DNA of 64,000 bases from the NCBI GenBank assembly GCA_016718265.1, contig JADKDZ010000008.1, forward strand, positions 1-64,000, written 5' to 3'. Source of the DNA: Uliginosibacterium sp. Its GTDB lineage: Bacteria > Pseudomonadota > Gammaproteobacteria > Burkholderiales > Rhodocyclaceae. The notes under the pieces were generated by a model. The model saw only the letters and a program-made list of their open reading frames with translations. It was not told where the DNA came from and did not search any database. Both the position numbers and the translations under genes were made by a program. Each line of letters opens with the position of its first letter. Position 1 is the stretch's first letter. This document shows, piece by piece, positions 29,394 through 37,650 of the stretch.

Positions 29394-30170
29394 TCAGGCG
29401 GCAGGGGTTTCGAGGTGATCGTGTAGCGCACGATATTCGAGGCTTAACTTGTGGCGCGCGTCCAGGTGGATCATCGGCTTGGCCAACTGGTGGCTCTCAC
29501 GGATCTTCACCGAGGCGGAGAGATACGTCGGCAGAATGGGCAAGCCCTCGTTCTTCAGCGCGTTGACGAGTTGCTGCGGCAGGCTGGCTCGGGGCTGAAA
29601 CTGGTTAACCACGATGCCCTCGACTTGTAGCGCAGGGTTGTGGTCGGCGCGGATCTCGTCAACATTTGCCAGCAAGGCGTACAGGGCGCGGCGCGAGAAG
29701 TCGTCGCAATCGAAAGGGATCAGGCAACGGTCGGCAGCAATCAGTGCGGAGCGGGTGAAGAAGTTCAGTGCAGGCGGCGTGTCGATGTAAATCCGGTCAA
29801 AGTCGTTTTCCAGTTCGGCCAATGCATCACGTAACTTGTAGATCTTGTAGCGAGATTCGAGCTTGCCCATCAATTCTTCAAGTTTCGGGGACGATGCCAT
29901 CAGGTGCAGATTGGCAAATGGCGTCGGGCGCGCATACTCCTGCGTGGCACGATTCTCGAAGCGGATCGTGAGTGTTTGCTCGAACAGATCCGCGAGATTG
30001 GGCGTGGCGCCCTCCGCTGCCGTCCCCAGCAGGTAGTGGGTGGAGTTGCACTGCGGATCGAGGTCTACCACGAGGGTTCGCCACCCGCACGATGCCGAGA
30101 TGGCCGCCAGATTGCAGGTAATGGTGGATTTGCCTACGCCACCTTTCTGGTTGAACACCACACGTTTCAT
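29394..30170 (-). CDS. Orphan ParA-family ATPase
   Basis: A 258-residue ParA/MinD-superfamily ATPase with deviant Walker A FNQKGGVGKSTITCNL (about 6-21), LVVDLDPQCNSTHY (Walker A' region) and a Walker B-like DRIYIDTPPALN. No parB or parS-like element is adjacent, unlike a chromosome partition pair, so this may position another cargo. It reads convergently with nothing and divergently from the small outer-membrane-like gene at 30356. Confidence 0.88.
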   Translation of the reverse strand: MKRVVFNQKGGVGKSTITCNLAAISASCGWRTLVVDLDPQCNSTHYLLGTAAEGATPNLADLFEQTLTIRFENRATQEYARPTPFANLHLMASSPKLEELMGKLESRYKIYKLRDALAELENDFDRIYIDTPPALNFFTRSALIAADRCLIPFDCDDFSRRALYALLANVDEIRADHNPALQVEGIVVNQFQPRASLPQQLVNALKNEGLPILPTYLSASVKIRESHQLAKPMIHLDARHKLSLEYRALHDHLETPAA

Positions 30171-30355
30171 GGATTCGCTCCTCCGGCCACGGTTCTTGTG
30201 GCTTGGATCATTGTGCCAAACAAACCTAGCCAGCTGGTATGTACCTCTGTCCGGCGCCGACCACTTCTGGCCGGGAACTCAGCCTGTAAAGCCATACTAA
30301 ACTCCTTGGCAAAATGAAATAATCACCGAATACTCCAAGCGAGCAATCCAGAACC

Positions 30356-30814
30356 GTGAGTCGAATGAAAAATCTGCTGTGGATGGGTGTGGGAACATTC
30401 GCCCTGCTTGCCAGCCTGAACGCCCCGGCGGCCGAATTGATAAGTTTCGGAGGCGCCTCTTACCACTTCGAGCGTGATCTCGGCCACAACGAGTTCAATT
30501 ACGGTCTGGGTTACGAACGCGATATCAACGCTGATTTATCCGTCTCGGCAGGCGTTTACAAGAACAGTTTGCGGCGCGCTTCGTTTTACCTGCTCGGAAA
30601 CTACTACCTGTTTGCCCCCGGGAGCGGCTTCCGGCTGGGAGCGACGGGCGGTTTGATGAGTGGCTACCACCGTGCGGCGGTTATCCCGGTACTGATGCCG
30701 ACAATCGAATGGCGGGGTGAGCGGCTGGCTGTGCAGGCTTTCGCGGTGCCGACGGTCAAACCCTATGTCGATGGTGCATTGGTAGTGCAGCTCAAGTACC
30801 AGTATGGAAAGTAA
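30356..30814 (+). CDS. Small exported beta-rich protein, unknown function
   Basis: A 152-residue protein beginning with GTG (an ATG three codons later is possible) and a signal peptide (MKNLLWMGVGTFALLASLNAPAA). The mature part alternates aromatic and small residues (GGASYHFERDLGHNEFNYGLGYERD, shown here in two overlapping parts, and FYLLGNYYLFAPG), suggesting a small eight-strand outer-membrane barrel. The pattern resembles PagP/CrcA-like or OMP_b-brl proteins, but no catalytic residues can be named. It overlaps the upstream long form of the next gene. Confidence 0.6.
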   Translation: MSRMKNLLWMGVGTFALLASLNAPAAELISFGGASYHFERDLGHNEFNYGLGYERDINADLSVSAGVYKNSLRRASFYLLGNYYLFAPGSGFRLGATGGLMSGYHRAAVIPVLMPTIEWRGERLAVQAFAVPTVKPYVDGALVVQLKYQYGK

Positions 30815-30830
30815 GCGTGAAGGTGGGCGA

Positions 30831-31262
30831 ATGATGGGTGTACGCAGGTTCCGGAAGGCGTTTCTGTGCCTGGCAATCCTTTGTTTGCCGGCCTGGGGCC
30901 CCCCGTTGATTGCCCAGGTGGCGCTCACGCCCGCGCAGGTGGCGTTGTTGAAGCGAGACCTCCAGCGCGCAGAAGATCAATACGTGCGGCAGATTGCCAG
31001 GATCGCCGGGGTGAGCGAGTCCGCGGCACGGCGGGCGCTTCCGGCGAAAGGCCGTATCACCGATCCGGTGAGCCGTGTCATCTCGGCGCTGGAGCGAGAT
31101 CTCGGCAAGCCGCTGTCGGACGAACAGCGGGCTGCGCTATACAGCGCCGAGGGCGATTACGAAACCGCGCGCCGGCGCGCGGAAACCAGCGGAAGTAAGT
31201 CACGGCGCCGAAGTCGGTCGAGGGCAACCGGAGGTCTCCGCGTCGAAAGCGGCTCCGGCTGA
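30831..31262 (+). CDS. Exported helical protein of unknown function
   Basis: A 143-residue protein. The ATG at 30831 is preferred: an AAGGTGG-like site is nearby and a signal peptide follows (FLCLAILCLPAWGPPLIAQV). An ATG 27 bases earlier overlaps the preceding stop. The mature part is helical (VALLKRDLQRAEDQYVRQI) and ends in an arginine/serine-rich tail. Its last 106 bases overlap the 3' end of the converging decarboxylase gene, so one of the two tails is probably not native. Confidence 0.55.
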   Translation: MMGVRRFRKAFLCLAILCLPAWGPPLIAQVALTPAQVALLKRDLQRAEDQYVRQIARIAGVSESAARRALPAKGRITDPVSRVISALERDLGKPLSDEQRAALYSAEGDYETARRRAETSGSKSRRRSRSRATGGLRVESGSG

Positions 31263-33517
31263 CCCGCCGACCTTGGAAATTGTTCGACGAAGTCTACGCC
31301 GTACCGCCACTGTCCCCCCTGCATTTCCTTCACCAAGCCATGGCAATCGCTCTCGAAGCCCGGGAAGCGTTCGTTGAATTCGCGCACGAATTTCAGGTAG
31401 TCCACGATGGTCTTGTTGAAGCGCTCCCCCGGGATCAGCAGCGGGATTCCGGGCGGGTAGGGCGTGACCAGCATCGCGGTGACACGGCCTTCGAGCTCAT
31501 CAATCGACACGCGTTCGATTTCACGGTGTGCCATCTTCGCCCAGGCGTCTGAAGGGCGCATGGCCGGTTCCATGTCGGAGAGATACATCTCGGTGGTCAG
31601 CCGCGCCACATCGCGCGCCTTATACACATCGTGAATCTGCTGACACAGGTCTCGGAGCCCCAGCTTCTCGTAGATGGGGTGCTTGGCGATGAAATCCGGC
31701 ATGATCCGCCACAGCGCGTGATTCTCGTCGTAGGCGTCCTTGAACTGCTGCAGCTCGGTCACCAGCGTGTTCCAGCGGCCCTTGGTGATGCCGATCGTGA
31801 ACATCACGAAGAACGAGTACAGGCCGCACTTCTCGACGATGATGCCGTGCTCGGCGAGATACTTGGTCAAGAGAGCAGCCGGGATGCCCGAGTCGGCAAA
31901 ATCGCCATCCACGTCCAGCCCCGGCGTGATGATCGTGGCCTTGATCGGGTCGAGCATGTTGAAGCCCTCGGCCAGATTGCCGAAGCCGTGCCAGCGGTCG
32001 TTCGCCTTGAGCATCCAGTCTTCGCGCTCGCCCATGCCTTCTTCGGCGAGGTAATCCGGGCCCCAGACCTTGAACCACCAGTCTGCGCCCCACTCTTCAT
32101 CCACTTTGCGCATCGCACGGCGGAATTCCATCGCTTCAGCGATCGACTCCTCGACCAGGGCTGGCCCCCCGGGCGGCTCCATCATCGCGGCAGCCACGTC
32201 GCAGGAGGCGATGATCGCGTACTGCGGGCTCGTCGAGGTGTGCATCAGGTAGGCCTCATTGAAGAGGTCCTTGTCGAGCTGGCGCGTGTCGGAGTCCTGC
32301 ACCAGGATCTGTGAGGCCTGCGAAAGCCCGGCCAACAGCTTATGGGTCGACTGGGTCGAAAACACCATCGATTCCTTGCAGCGCTGGCGGCCTTCGCCGA
32401 TGGCGTGGTAATCACCGTAGAAATCGTGGAAGGCCGCGTGTGGCAGCCAAGCCTCGTCGAAGTGCAGTGTGTCGATCTTGCCGTCGAGCTCTTCCTTGAT
32501 CTCCTCAACGTTGTACAGCACGCCGTCGTAGGTGCTCTGCGTGATCGTCAGCACGCGTGGCTTGGCGCTCTTGTCCAGCGCGAAGGGGTTCCTGGCGATC
32601 TTCTTCTGGATGTTCTCCCACTTGAACTCGCTCTTCGGGATCGGCCCGATGATGCCGTAGTGGTTACGCGTGGGCATCAGGAAGACCGGAATCGCGCCGG
32701 TCATGATGATCGCGTGGAGAATCGACTTGTGGCAGTTGCGGTCGACCACCACGATGTCGTTTGGCGCCACCGTGGAGTTCCAGACGATCTTGTTTGAGGT
32801 CGAGGTGCCGTTGGTGACAAAAAACAGGTGGTCGGCGTTGAAGATACGCGCCGCGTTGCGCTCCGAGGCCGCAACCGGGCCGGTGTGGTCGAGCAGTTGG
32901 CCGAGTTCCTCGACTGCATTGCAGACGTCTGCGCGCAGCATGTTCTCGCCGAAAAACTGGTGGAACATCTGGCCGACCGGGCTCTTCAGGAAGGCGACGC
33001 CGCCGGAGTGCCCCGGACAGTGCCAGGAGTAGGAACCGTCGGCTGCGTAGTGGGTGAGTGCCCGGAAGAAGGGCGGGGCGAGGCTGTCGAGATAGTCCTT
33101 GGCCTCGCGCATCACATAGCGGGCGATGAACTCCGGCGTGTCTTCAAACATGTGAATGAAGCCGTGCAGCTCACGCAGCACATCGTTCGGGATGTGCCGC
33201 GAGGTGCGGGTCTCGCCATAGAGGAAGATCGGAATATCCGCGTTGCGGACACGGATCTCTTCGACAAAGGCGCGCAACTCGGCGATCGTCTCGTCTGCTT
33301 CCTCGCTGGTGAATTCTTCGTCGTCGATCGACAGGATAAAGCCCGAGGCGCGGCTCTGCTGCTGCGCGAACGATGCCAGATCGCCGTAGCTTGTGACGCC
33401 CATCACTTCCAGGCCCTCGGCCTCCAGCGCCTTGGCCAGCGCGCGAATGCCAAAACCCGAGGTGTTCTCCGAACGGAAATCCTCGTCGATGATGATCATG
33501 GGGAAGTGAAAGCGCAT
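31157..33517 (-). CDS. Lysine/arginine/ornithine decarboxylase (fold type I, PLP)
   Basis: A 786-residue decarboxylase of the Orn/Lys/Arg major class, removing CO2 from a basic amino acid to form a diamine, often for acid resistance or polyamine supply. An N-terminal wing/receiver-like domain (about 1-130) precedes the PLP domain with SYSWHCPGHSGGVAF, LHFDEAWLPHAAF and the PLP lysine in STQSTHKLLAGLSQAS (near 392). Which substrate is used cannot be read with confidence. The frame runs about 30 residues past the usual end (after FVEQF) with low-complexity arginines and overlaps a converging gene by 106 bp, suggesting loss of the native stop or a late frameshift. Confidence 0.9.
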   Translation of the reverse strand: MRFHFPMIIIDEDFRSENTSGFGIRALAKALEAEGLEVMGVTSYGDLASFAQQQSRASGFILSIDDEEFTSEEADETIAELRAFVEEIRVRNADIPIFLYGETRTSRHIPNDVLRELHGFIHMFEDTPEFIARYVMREAKDYLDSLAPPFFRALTHYAADGSYSWHCPGHSGGVAFLKSPVGQMFHQFFGENMLRADVCNAVEELGQLLDHTGPVAASERNAARIFNADHLFFVTNGTSTSNKIVWNSTVAPNDIVVVDRNCHKSILHAIIMTGAIPVFLMPTRNHYGIIGPIPKSEFKWENIQKKIARNPFALDKSAKPRVLTITQSTYDGVLYNVEEIKEELDGKIDTLHFDEAWLPHAAFHDFYGDYHAIGEGRQRCKESMVFSTQSTHKLLAGLSQASQILVQDSDTRQLDKDLFNEAYLMHTSTSPQYAIIASCDVAAAMMEPPGGPALVEESIAEAMEFRRAMRKVDEEWGADWWFKVWGPDYLAEEGMGEREDWMLKANDRWHGFGNLAEGFNMLDPIKATIITPGLDVDGDFADSGIPAALLTKYLAEHGIIVEKCGLYSFFVMFTIGITKGRWNTLVTELQQFKDAYDENHALWRIMPDFIAKHPIYEKLGLRDLCQQIHDVYKARDVARLTTEMYLSDMEPAMRPSDAWAKMAHREIERVSIDELEGRVTAMLVTPYPPGIPLLIPGERFNKTIVDYLKFVREFNERFPGFESDCHGLVKEMQGGQWRYGVDFVEQFPRSAGQPEPLSTRRPPVALDRLRRRDLLPLVSARRRAVS

Positions 33518-33591
33518 GGCATTTCCTGTCTATCAAGATAAGCCGCGAATCCTAATGCGGCGGGGTTACAAAAACATTCCACCAAGTACAA

Positions 33592-33623
33592 GGGGCCGCC
33601 AAGCATCAGCTTTTTGCGGCCCC
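33592..33623 (-). terminator. Stem-loop between dcd and the decarboxylase gene
   Basis: GGGGCCGC at 33592-33599 pairs with GCGGCCCC at 33616-33623 around a 16-base loop. On the minus strand it follows dcd by about 30 bp and is followed by only a weak T-rich stretch, so it may be a terminator for dcd or a leader hairpin for the decarboxylase. Confidence 0.5.
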
Positions 33624-33654
33624 GTAGAAAGAAGGTGCGTGCGGTCGATAGGCG

Positions 33655-34224
33655 TCAGATCTTGGGCAAGGTTACGCCGACCTGGCCTTGATACTTGCCG
33701 CCACGATCCTTGTAGGACGTTTCGCAGATCTCGTCGCTCTCGAAAAACAGCACCTGTGCGCAGCCTTCACCCGCATAGATCTTGGCGGGCAGCGGCGTCG
33801 TGTTCGAGAACTCCAGCGTCACATAGCCCTCCCACTCCGGCTCGAAGGGCGTCACATTGACGATGATGCCGCAGCGCGCGTAGGTGCTCTTGCCCAGGCA
33901 GATGGTCAGTACCGAGCGCGGGATGCGGAAGTATTCCACCGTGCGGGCCAGCGCGAATGAATTCGGCGGAATCACGCAATAGCCCTTGCCGGAGACTTCC
34001 ACAAAAGAGTTCAGGTCAAAGTTCTTCGGATCAACGATGGTCGAGTTGATATTGGTGAAGATCTTGAACTCGTCCGCACAGCGGATATCGTAGCCGTAGC
34101 TCGATGCGCCGTAAGACACGATCTTCTGGCCGTTCGCCTCGCGAACGAGCTGCGGCTCAAACGGCTCGATCATGCCGTGCTGTTCCGCCATGCGGCGAAT
34201 CCATTTATCCGATTTGATGCTCAC
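33655..34224 (-). CDS. dcd: dCTP deaminase
   Basis: A 189-residue homotrimeric enzyme converting dCTP to dUTP for thymidylate synthesis. [33 protein letters not shown] (substrate and catalytic loop) and [11 protein letters not shown] are diagnostic, with normal length. ATG at 34224. It lies upstream of the decarboxylase on the same strand and downstream of apbC in the same direction, a grouping common in proteobacteria. Confidence 0.97.
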   Translation of the reverse strand: MSIKSDKWIRRMAEQHGMIEPFEPQLVREANGQKIVSYGASSYGYDIRCADEFKIFTNINSTIVDPKNFDLNSFVEVSGKGYCVIPPNSFALARTVEYFRIPRSVLTICLGKSTYARCGIIVNVTPFEPEWEGYVTLEFSNTTPLPAKIYAGEGCAQVLFFESDEICETSYKDRGGKYQGQVGVTLPKI

Positions 34225-34305
34225 GTCTGCGCCTAAGGGGAATCGTGAAAAACGGCGATTCTAGCGATGTTTGCCCCTTCGTTGCGTGAATTCGTCGCGA
34301 CCGGC

Positions 34306-34527
34306 CTATTTGCCGTCCGCACGCTTCTTGTCCGCCTTCTCGTCGTCATCGTCCGTCGCCACATCCACCACGGCTTTGCCGACCTTGAACGGGACTTTCG
34401 CCACCTCGATCCCGACGTCGACAACTGTCCCAATGACTGCGCCGATGCAGCCGGAGAGACATGCGCAGAGAAGGAGTGCGGAGCAGAGGCGGGCGGCGGA
34501 AGTGGCTATCGTGTGGATCATGGTCAT
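34306..34527 (-). CDS. Small lipoprotein of the NF038104 type
   Basis: A 73-residue lipoprotein with signal peptide and lipobox LSGC (Cys27), followed by IGAVIGTVVDVGIEVAKVPF and an acidic/basic tail (DDDDEKADKKRADGK). The IGAVxGTxVDVxxEVxKVPFKVG pattern is a recognisable small family of unknown role. An ATG two codons in is an equally possible start. Confidence 0.75.
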   Translation of the reverse strand: MTMIHTIATSAARLCSALLLCACLSGCIGAVIGTVVDVGIEVAKVPFKVGKAVVDVATDDDDEKADKKRADGK

Positions 34528-34598
34528 GAGCGCAGAGCGTATGGTGATTGGAGCCTAAGGCAAGCCCCTGGGCGAAGCCCCAACGAGCGAGAGCATCC

Positions 34599-34973
34599 TT
34601 ACTTGTTTTGCTGCAACCACGCAATCAGATCTTCGACTTCCTGCGGGGTGGGCTTTTCCAGCATGCGCATCTTGGTGCCCGGCAGGTCGGTCTTGGGGGC
34701 GGTGATGTAGCGTGCCAGGCGGTCTGGCGTCCAGGTGATGCCTGCCTTGGCGATGGCTTCGGAGTAGCGGTAGTTTTTCACCGTGCCTGCGGCGCGGCCG
34801 ACGACGCCGCCAAGCGCAGGGCCGCGCTTGTTTTTGCCGGGGGTGATGGTGTGGCAATCCGCGCACAGGTTTTCGAAGACGGCGCGACCCTCGGTGGGGT
34901 TGCCAGCAGCGTGGATGTGTGTGGTGCTGATCAGGAGTCCACCGGCCAGGCAGACTGAGGCAAGGGGGCGCAC
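34599..34973 (-). CDS. Periplasmic class I c-type cytochrome
   Basis: A 124-residue monohaem cytochrome c. After a signal peptide (VRPLASVCLAGGLLISTTHI and HAAGN) the haem motif CADCH lies in AVFENLCADCHTITPG, and the distal methionine is in PGTKMRML. GRAVFENxC and the closing VEDLIAWLQQ are typical of cytochrome c550/c2-like proteins. A GTG start at 34973 is chosen because AAGGA lies just upstream; it begins two bases after the apbC stop. A longer upstream frame is arginine-rich noise. An electron carrier; its partner is not shown. Confidence 0.88.
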   Translation of the reverse strand: MRPLASVCLAGGLLISTTHIHAAGNPTEGRAVFENLCADCHTITPGKNKRGPALGGVVGRAAGTVKNYRYSEAIAKAGITWTPDRLARYITAPKTDLPGTKMRMLEKPTPQEVEDLIAWLQQNK

Positions 34974-34975
34974 GC

Positions 34976-36067
34976 TCAATCCTTGTTGATGACGATAGTC
35001 GGGAATTTCAGACGCATGTCGCGTTGCTTTTCTGCGATGGCAATGGCGACTTGCCGGGCAATGGCGCGGTAGGCCTCGGCGAGCTTGCCCTCCGGTTCGG
35101 CGACGACGGTGGGCGTGCCAGCATCCGTCTGGCTGCGGATCCGGATGTCCAGCGGCAGATCGCCGAGGAATGGAACACCGTAATCGGCGCACATCGTTTC
35201 ACCGCCGCCTGCGCCGAAGATGTGCTCGGCGTGTCCACATTGGGAGCAGACGTGGATGCTCATGTTTTCAACAATGCCGAGGATCGGGATGTTCACCTTC
35301 TCGAACATTTTCAGCCCCTTGCGCGCGTCGAGCAGTGCAATGTCCTGCGGCGTGGTCACGATCACCGCACCGGTGACCGGCACGGTCTGGGCCAGCGTCA
35401 GCTGGATGTCGCCGGTGCCGGGCGGCATGTCGATCACCAGATAGTCGAGGTCGTTCCAGCGGGTGTCGAAGAGCAGTTGGCGTAGCGCCTGGGTGACCAT
35501 TGGCCCGCGCCAGACCATGGGCTGCTCGGGGTCGACGAGAAAACCGACCGAATTGGCCTGCAGGCCGTGTGCCTGCAGCGGGATCATGGTCTTGCCGTCG
35601 TCCGACTCGGGCTGCTGGCCCGCGATGCCGAGCATCTGCGGCTGGCTGGGGCCGTAGATATCCGCATCGAGGATGCCGACCCGCGCGCCTTCCTGCGCCA
35701 GTGCGAGCGCCAGATTAACGGCCGTCGTGCTCTTGCCGACGCCACCCTTGCCCGAGCTGACCGCGATGATGTTCTTCACCCCCGGGAGCAAGGCGAGATT
35801 GGCTTGCACGGTGTGCGCAACCACGCGTGAGCTGACGGTCGCCGTGGCGCGGCTGACGCCGGGTTCCGTACACGCGGCCGCTTCGATCTGGCGCGCTATC
35901 GCTGCGTGCTGGCTGATGGCGGGGTAGCCGAGCTCGACCACAATTTCAAGCGCGTCAGCCTGTACCTTGACGGACTTGATTGCGCGGGCGGCCGCATACG
36001 GCTTGTGGGTATTCGGATCGATCAGCTCGCCCAGGCGGGCGAGGATTTGGCTCTCGTTCAGACTCAT
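34976..36067 (-). CDS. apbC: Iron-sulfur cluster carrier ATPase ApbC/Mrp
   Basis: A 363-residue Mrp/NBP35-family P-loop protein that carries [4Fe-4S] clusters to target enzymes. The N-terminal MIP18-like domain (about 1-85) is followed by the deviant Walker A SSGKGGVGKSTTAVNL, LVIDMPPGTGDIQL, and the cluster-binding CxxC in HVCSQCGHAEHIFG. The start at 36067 (MSLNESQIL) matches the family; a longer frame covers promoter DNA. It is followed two bases later by the cytochrome gene. Confidence 0.95.
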   Translation of the reverse strand: MSLNESQILARLGELIDPNTHKPYAAARAIKSVKVQADALEIVVELGYPAISQHAAIARQIEAAACTEPGVSRATATVSSRVVAHTVQANLALLPGVKNIIAVSSGKGGVGKSTTAVNLALALAQEGARVGILDADIYGPSQPQMLGIAGQQPESDDGKTMIPLQAHGLQANSVGFLVDPEQPMVWRGPMVTQALRQLLFDTRWNDLDYLVIDMPPGTGDIQLTLAQTVPVTGAVIVTTPQDIALLDARKGLKMFEKVNIPILGIVENMSIHVCSQCGHAEHIFGAGGGETMCADYGVPFLGDLPLDIRIRSQTDAGTPTVVAEPEGKLAEAYRAIARQVAIAIAEKQRDMRLKFPTIVINKD

Positions 36068-36189
36068 GGCGTAATACCTGATTGGATTTGTCAAGTATAA
36101 CACGGTCACCGTTGGGCAGATGCTTGGCACAGCCTGGGGCAAATCCGCGAAACTCTCGCCCGATTGGTATGGAGTGAGGGAGTAATGCG

Positions 36190-37083
36190 ATGAAGCTCAG
36201 GAATCTGGCGGTGTGTTTATGCGCCGCTTTGCCATTGGTTTGTGCAGAGGCGCGAGAGCGCGGGGGGATCGACATCCACTTGCCCGTGCCGTCGATCGAG
36301 GTGCGTGTGCCGGCGCCGTCGATTGAAGTGAATGTGCCAGCGCCGCCGGCGGTCTACGTCGAAGTCGAGCCACCGCCTCCGCGTCGCGAGGCGGTGCCGC
36401 CACCCCGTCGCGGACACCACTGGCGACCCGGGCATTGGAGCTGGAAGGGCCACCGTCACGTGTGGGTGCCGGGTGCCTGGATTCGCGTGCAGGCTGATTC
36501 AGATTGGGTGGATGACCGCTGGGAGCGGGAGGACCATCGCTGGCGCTACGTTCCCGGGCGTTGGGAGCGCCGCGGAGACCGCGATCGCCATGCGCGTGAT
36601 GATGAGGGTGATCGCGGGGAGGATCGCCGTGATCGGGGTGACCACGATGGCTGGCGCCGGGACGACCGCCGGGATCGGCGTGACGAAGTCGATGAGCGGG
36701 GTGGCCAGAGTTTCCATGTGCCGCCTGATCGCGTGCCATCGCGCGGGCGCTGCAAGGTCTGGTTCCGCGACCTGCCGCCCGACCGCCAGTCGCCGTCAAT
36801 GAGTTGCGCCAAGGCCCGCGCCGATGCGCGCGAGTGGGGTGGGATGGTGATCTGGGCGCGTGGTCCGGGCTCCTATCAGGACGGGCGCGTGCTGGCGGAA
36901 GAGTATGGCCGGCATGGCCTGTATGGTGTGCCGCCGGATCGTCTGCCGCCGCCGGGATCCTGCCGTGTCTGGCGCGACCATGTGCCGCCTGATCGTCAAT
37001 CGCCCCCCGAATCCTGCCGCTCCGCCCAGCGCTATGCGCGCGAAGAAGGTGGGCGCGTCTTGTACATGCCCGGCCCCGATTGA
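36190..37083 (+). CDS. Secreted protein with WxPGHW region and duplicated cysteine module
   Basis: A 297-residue exported protein: signal peptide (about 1-20), valine/proline-rich segment (about 28-60), a tryptophan-rich region (HHWRPGHWSWKGHRHVWVPG, about 76-95) resembling YXWXGGxW-type repeat proteins, an R/D-rich linker (about 125-170), then two related modules at about 177-225 and 247-295. Each module has VPPDRxPxxGxC-VW, PPDRQSP, a second cysteine and a closing GG-V-aromatic strand, so each may carry a disulfide. A rho-independent terminator follows 25 bp after the stop. Function is unknown; the architecture suggests an envelope-stabilising or matrix protein. Confidence 0.75.
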   Translation: MKLRNLAVCLCAALPLVCAEARERGGIDIHLPVPSIEVRVPAPSIEVNVPAPPAVYVEVEPPPPRREAVPPPRRGHHWRPGHWSWKGHRHVWVPGAWIRVQADSDWVDDRWEREDHRWRYVPGRWERRGDRDRHARDDEGDRGEDRRDRGDHDGWRRDDRRDRRDEVDERGGQSFHVPPDRVPSRGRCKVWFRDLPPDRQSPSMSCAKARADAREWGGMVIWARGPGSYQDGRVLAEEYGRHGLYGVPPDRLPPPGSCRVWRDHVPPDRQSPPESCRSAQRYAREEGGRVLYMPGPD

Positions 37084-37107
37084 GCGTTGACAGATGAGTG
37101 GGGACAT

Positions 37108-37151
37108 GCCCGGAGAGCCTTGCTGGATGCGGCTCTCCGGGCTGTTTTTTT
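37108..37151 (+). terminator. Strong rho-independent terminator (repeat copy A)
   Basis: A 12-bp stem (GCCCGGAGAGCC with GGCTCTCCGGGC), an 11-base loop and a T run, 25 bp past the secreted protein stop. Its arms are shared with two other sites in the window (37605-37650 and 60892-60930). Confidence 0.93.
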
Positions 37152-37230
37152 GGGTGCTTGACGGCGCGGGAGCAAGCCGGAATCGTCGCGCGGCCCTTAT
37201 CCTTGTGCGACCTGATCATCTGAGCCGAGC

Positions 37231-37590
37231 ATGAGTGAATCTGACAATCCCTGTCTGCACTGCGGCGCGTGCTGCAGCGCATATCGCGTTGCGTTCTACT
37301 GGGCCGAGTCGGATGCGGCCGAAGGTGGCACGGTGCCGGCCGCGATGACGGTGCAGATCAATCCCTGGCTCGCCGCGATGCGCGGCACGCATCCGGTCGC
37401 GGAGCGCTGCGTGGCGCTGGGCGGTGAAATCGGAGGTGACGTGAGCTGCGCCATCTACCCCTTGCGTGCGTCAACCTGCCGTGAGTTCGATATCTGGGCG
37501 GCGGACGGAACGATCAACCCGCATTGCACCGCGGCACGCGCGCGATATGGCTTACCGGCACTGCTGCTCAAGCGGCGCCTCCGGATGTGA
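37231..37590 (+). CDS. YkgJ-family cysteine cluster protein
   Basis: A 119-residue protein with the zinc/iron-chelating motif CLHCGACCSAYR near the N-terminus and CAIYPLRASTCREF and HCTAAR in the second half, the full cysteine set of the UPF0153/YkgJ family. The family is thought to bind a metal or Fe-S cluster; some members are linked to Fe(II)/2OG-dependent enzymes. It stands alone between two copies of the GCCCGGAGAG terminator-like hairpin. Confidence 0.9.
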   Translation: MSESDNPCLHCGACCSAYRVAFYWAESDAAEGGTVPAAMTVQINPWLAAMRGTHPVAERCVALGGEIGGDVSCAIYPLRASTCREFDIWAADGTINPHCTAARARYGLPALLLKRRLRM

Positions 37591-37604
37591 AAACTGCCGA
37601 TGAG

Positions 37605-37650
37605 GTTGCCCGGAGAGCCTTTATCCATGCGCCTCTCCGAAGGGCTTTTT
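37605..37650. terminator. Terminator-like hairpin (repeat copy B) between converging genes
   Basis: TTGCCCGGAGAG pairs imperfectly with CTCTCCGAAGGGC, followed by a T-rich stretch (GGGCTTTTTAG) on the plus strand. It ends the YkgJ gene and overlaps the stop of the converging HD-GYP gene. Arms match copies A and C. Confidence 0.7.
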
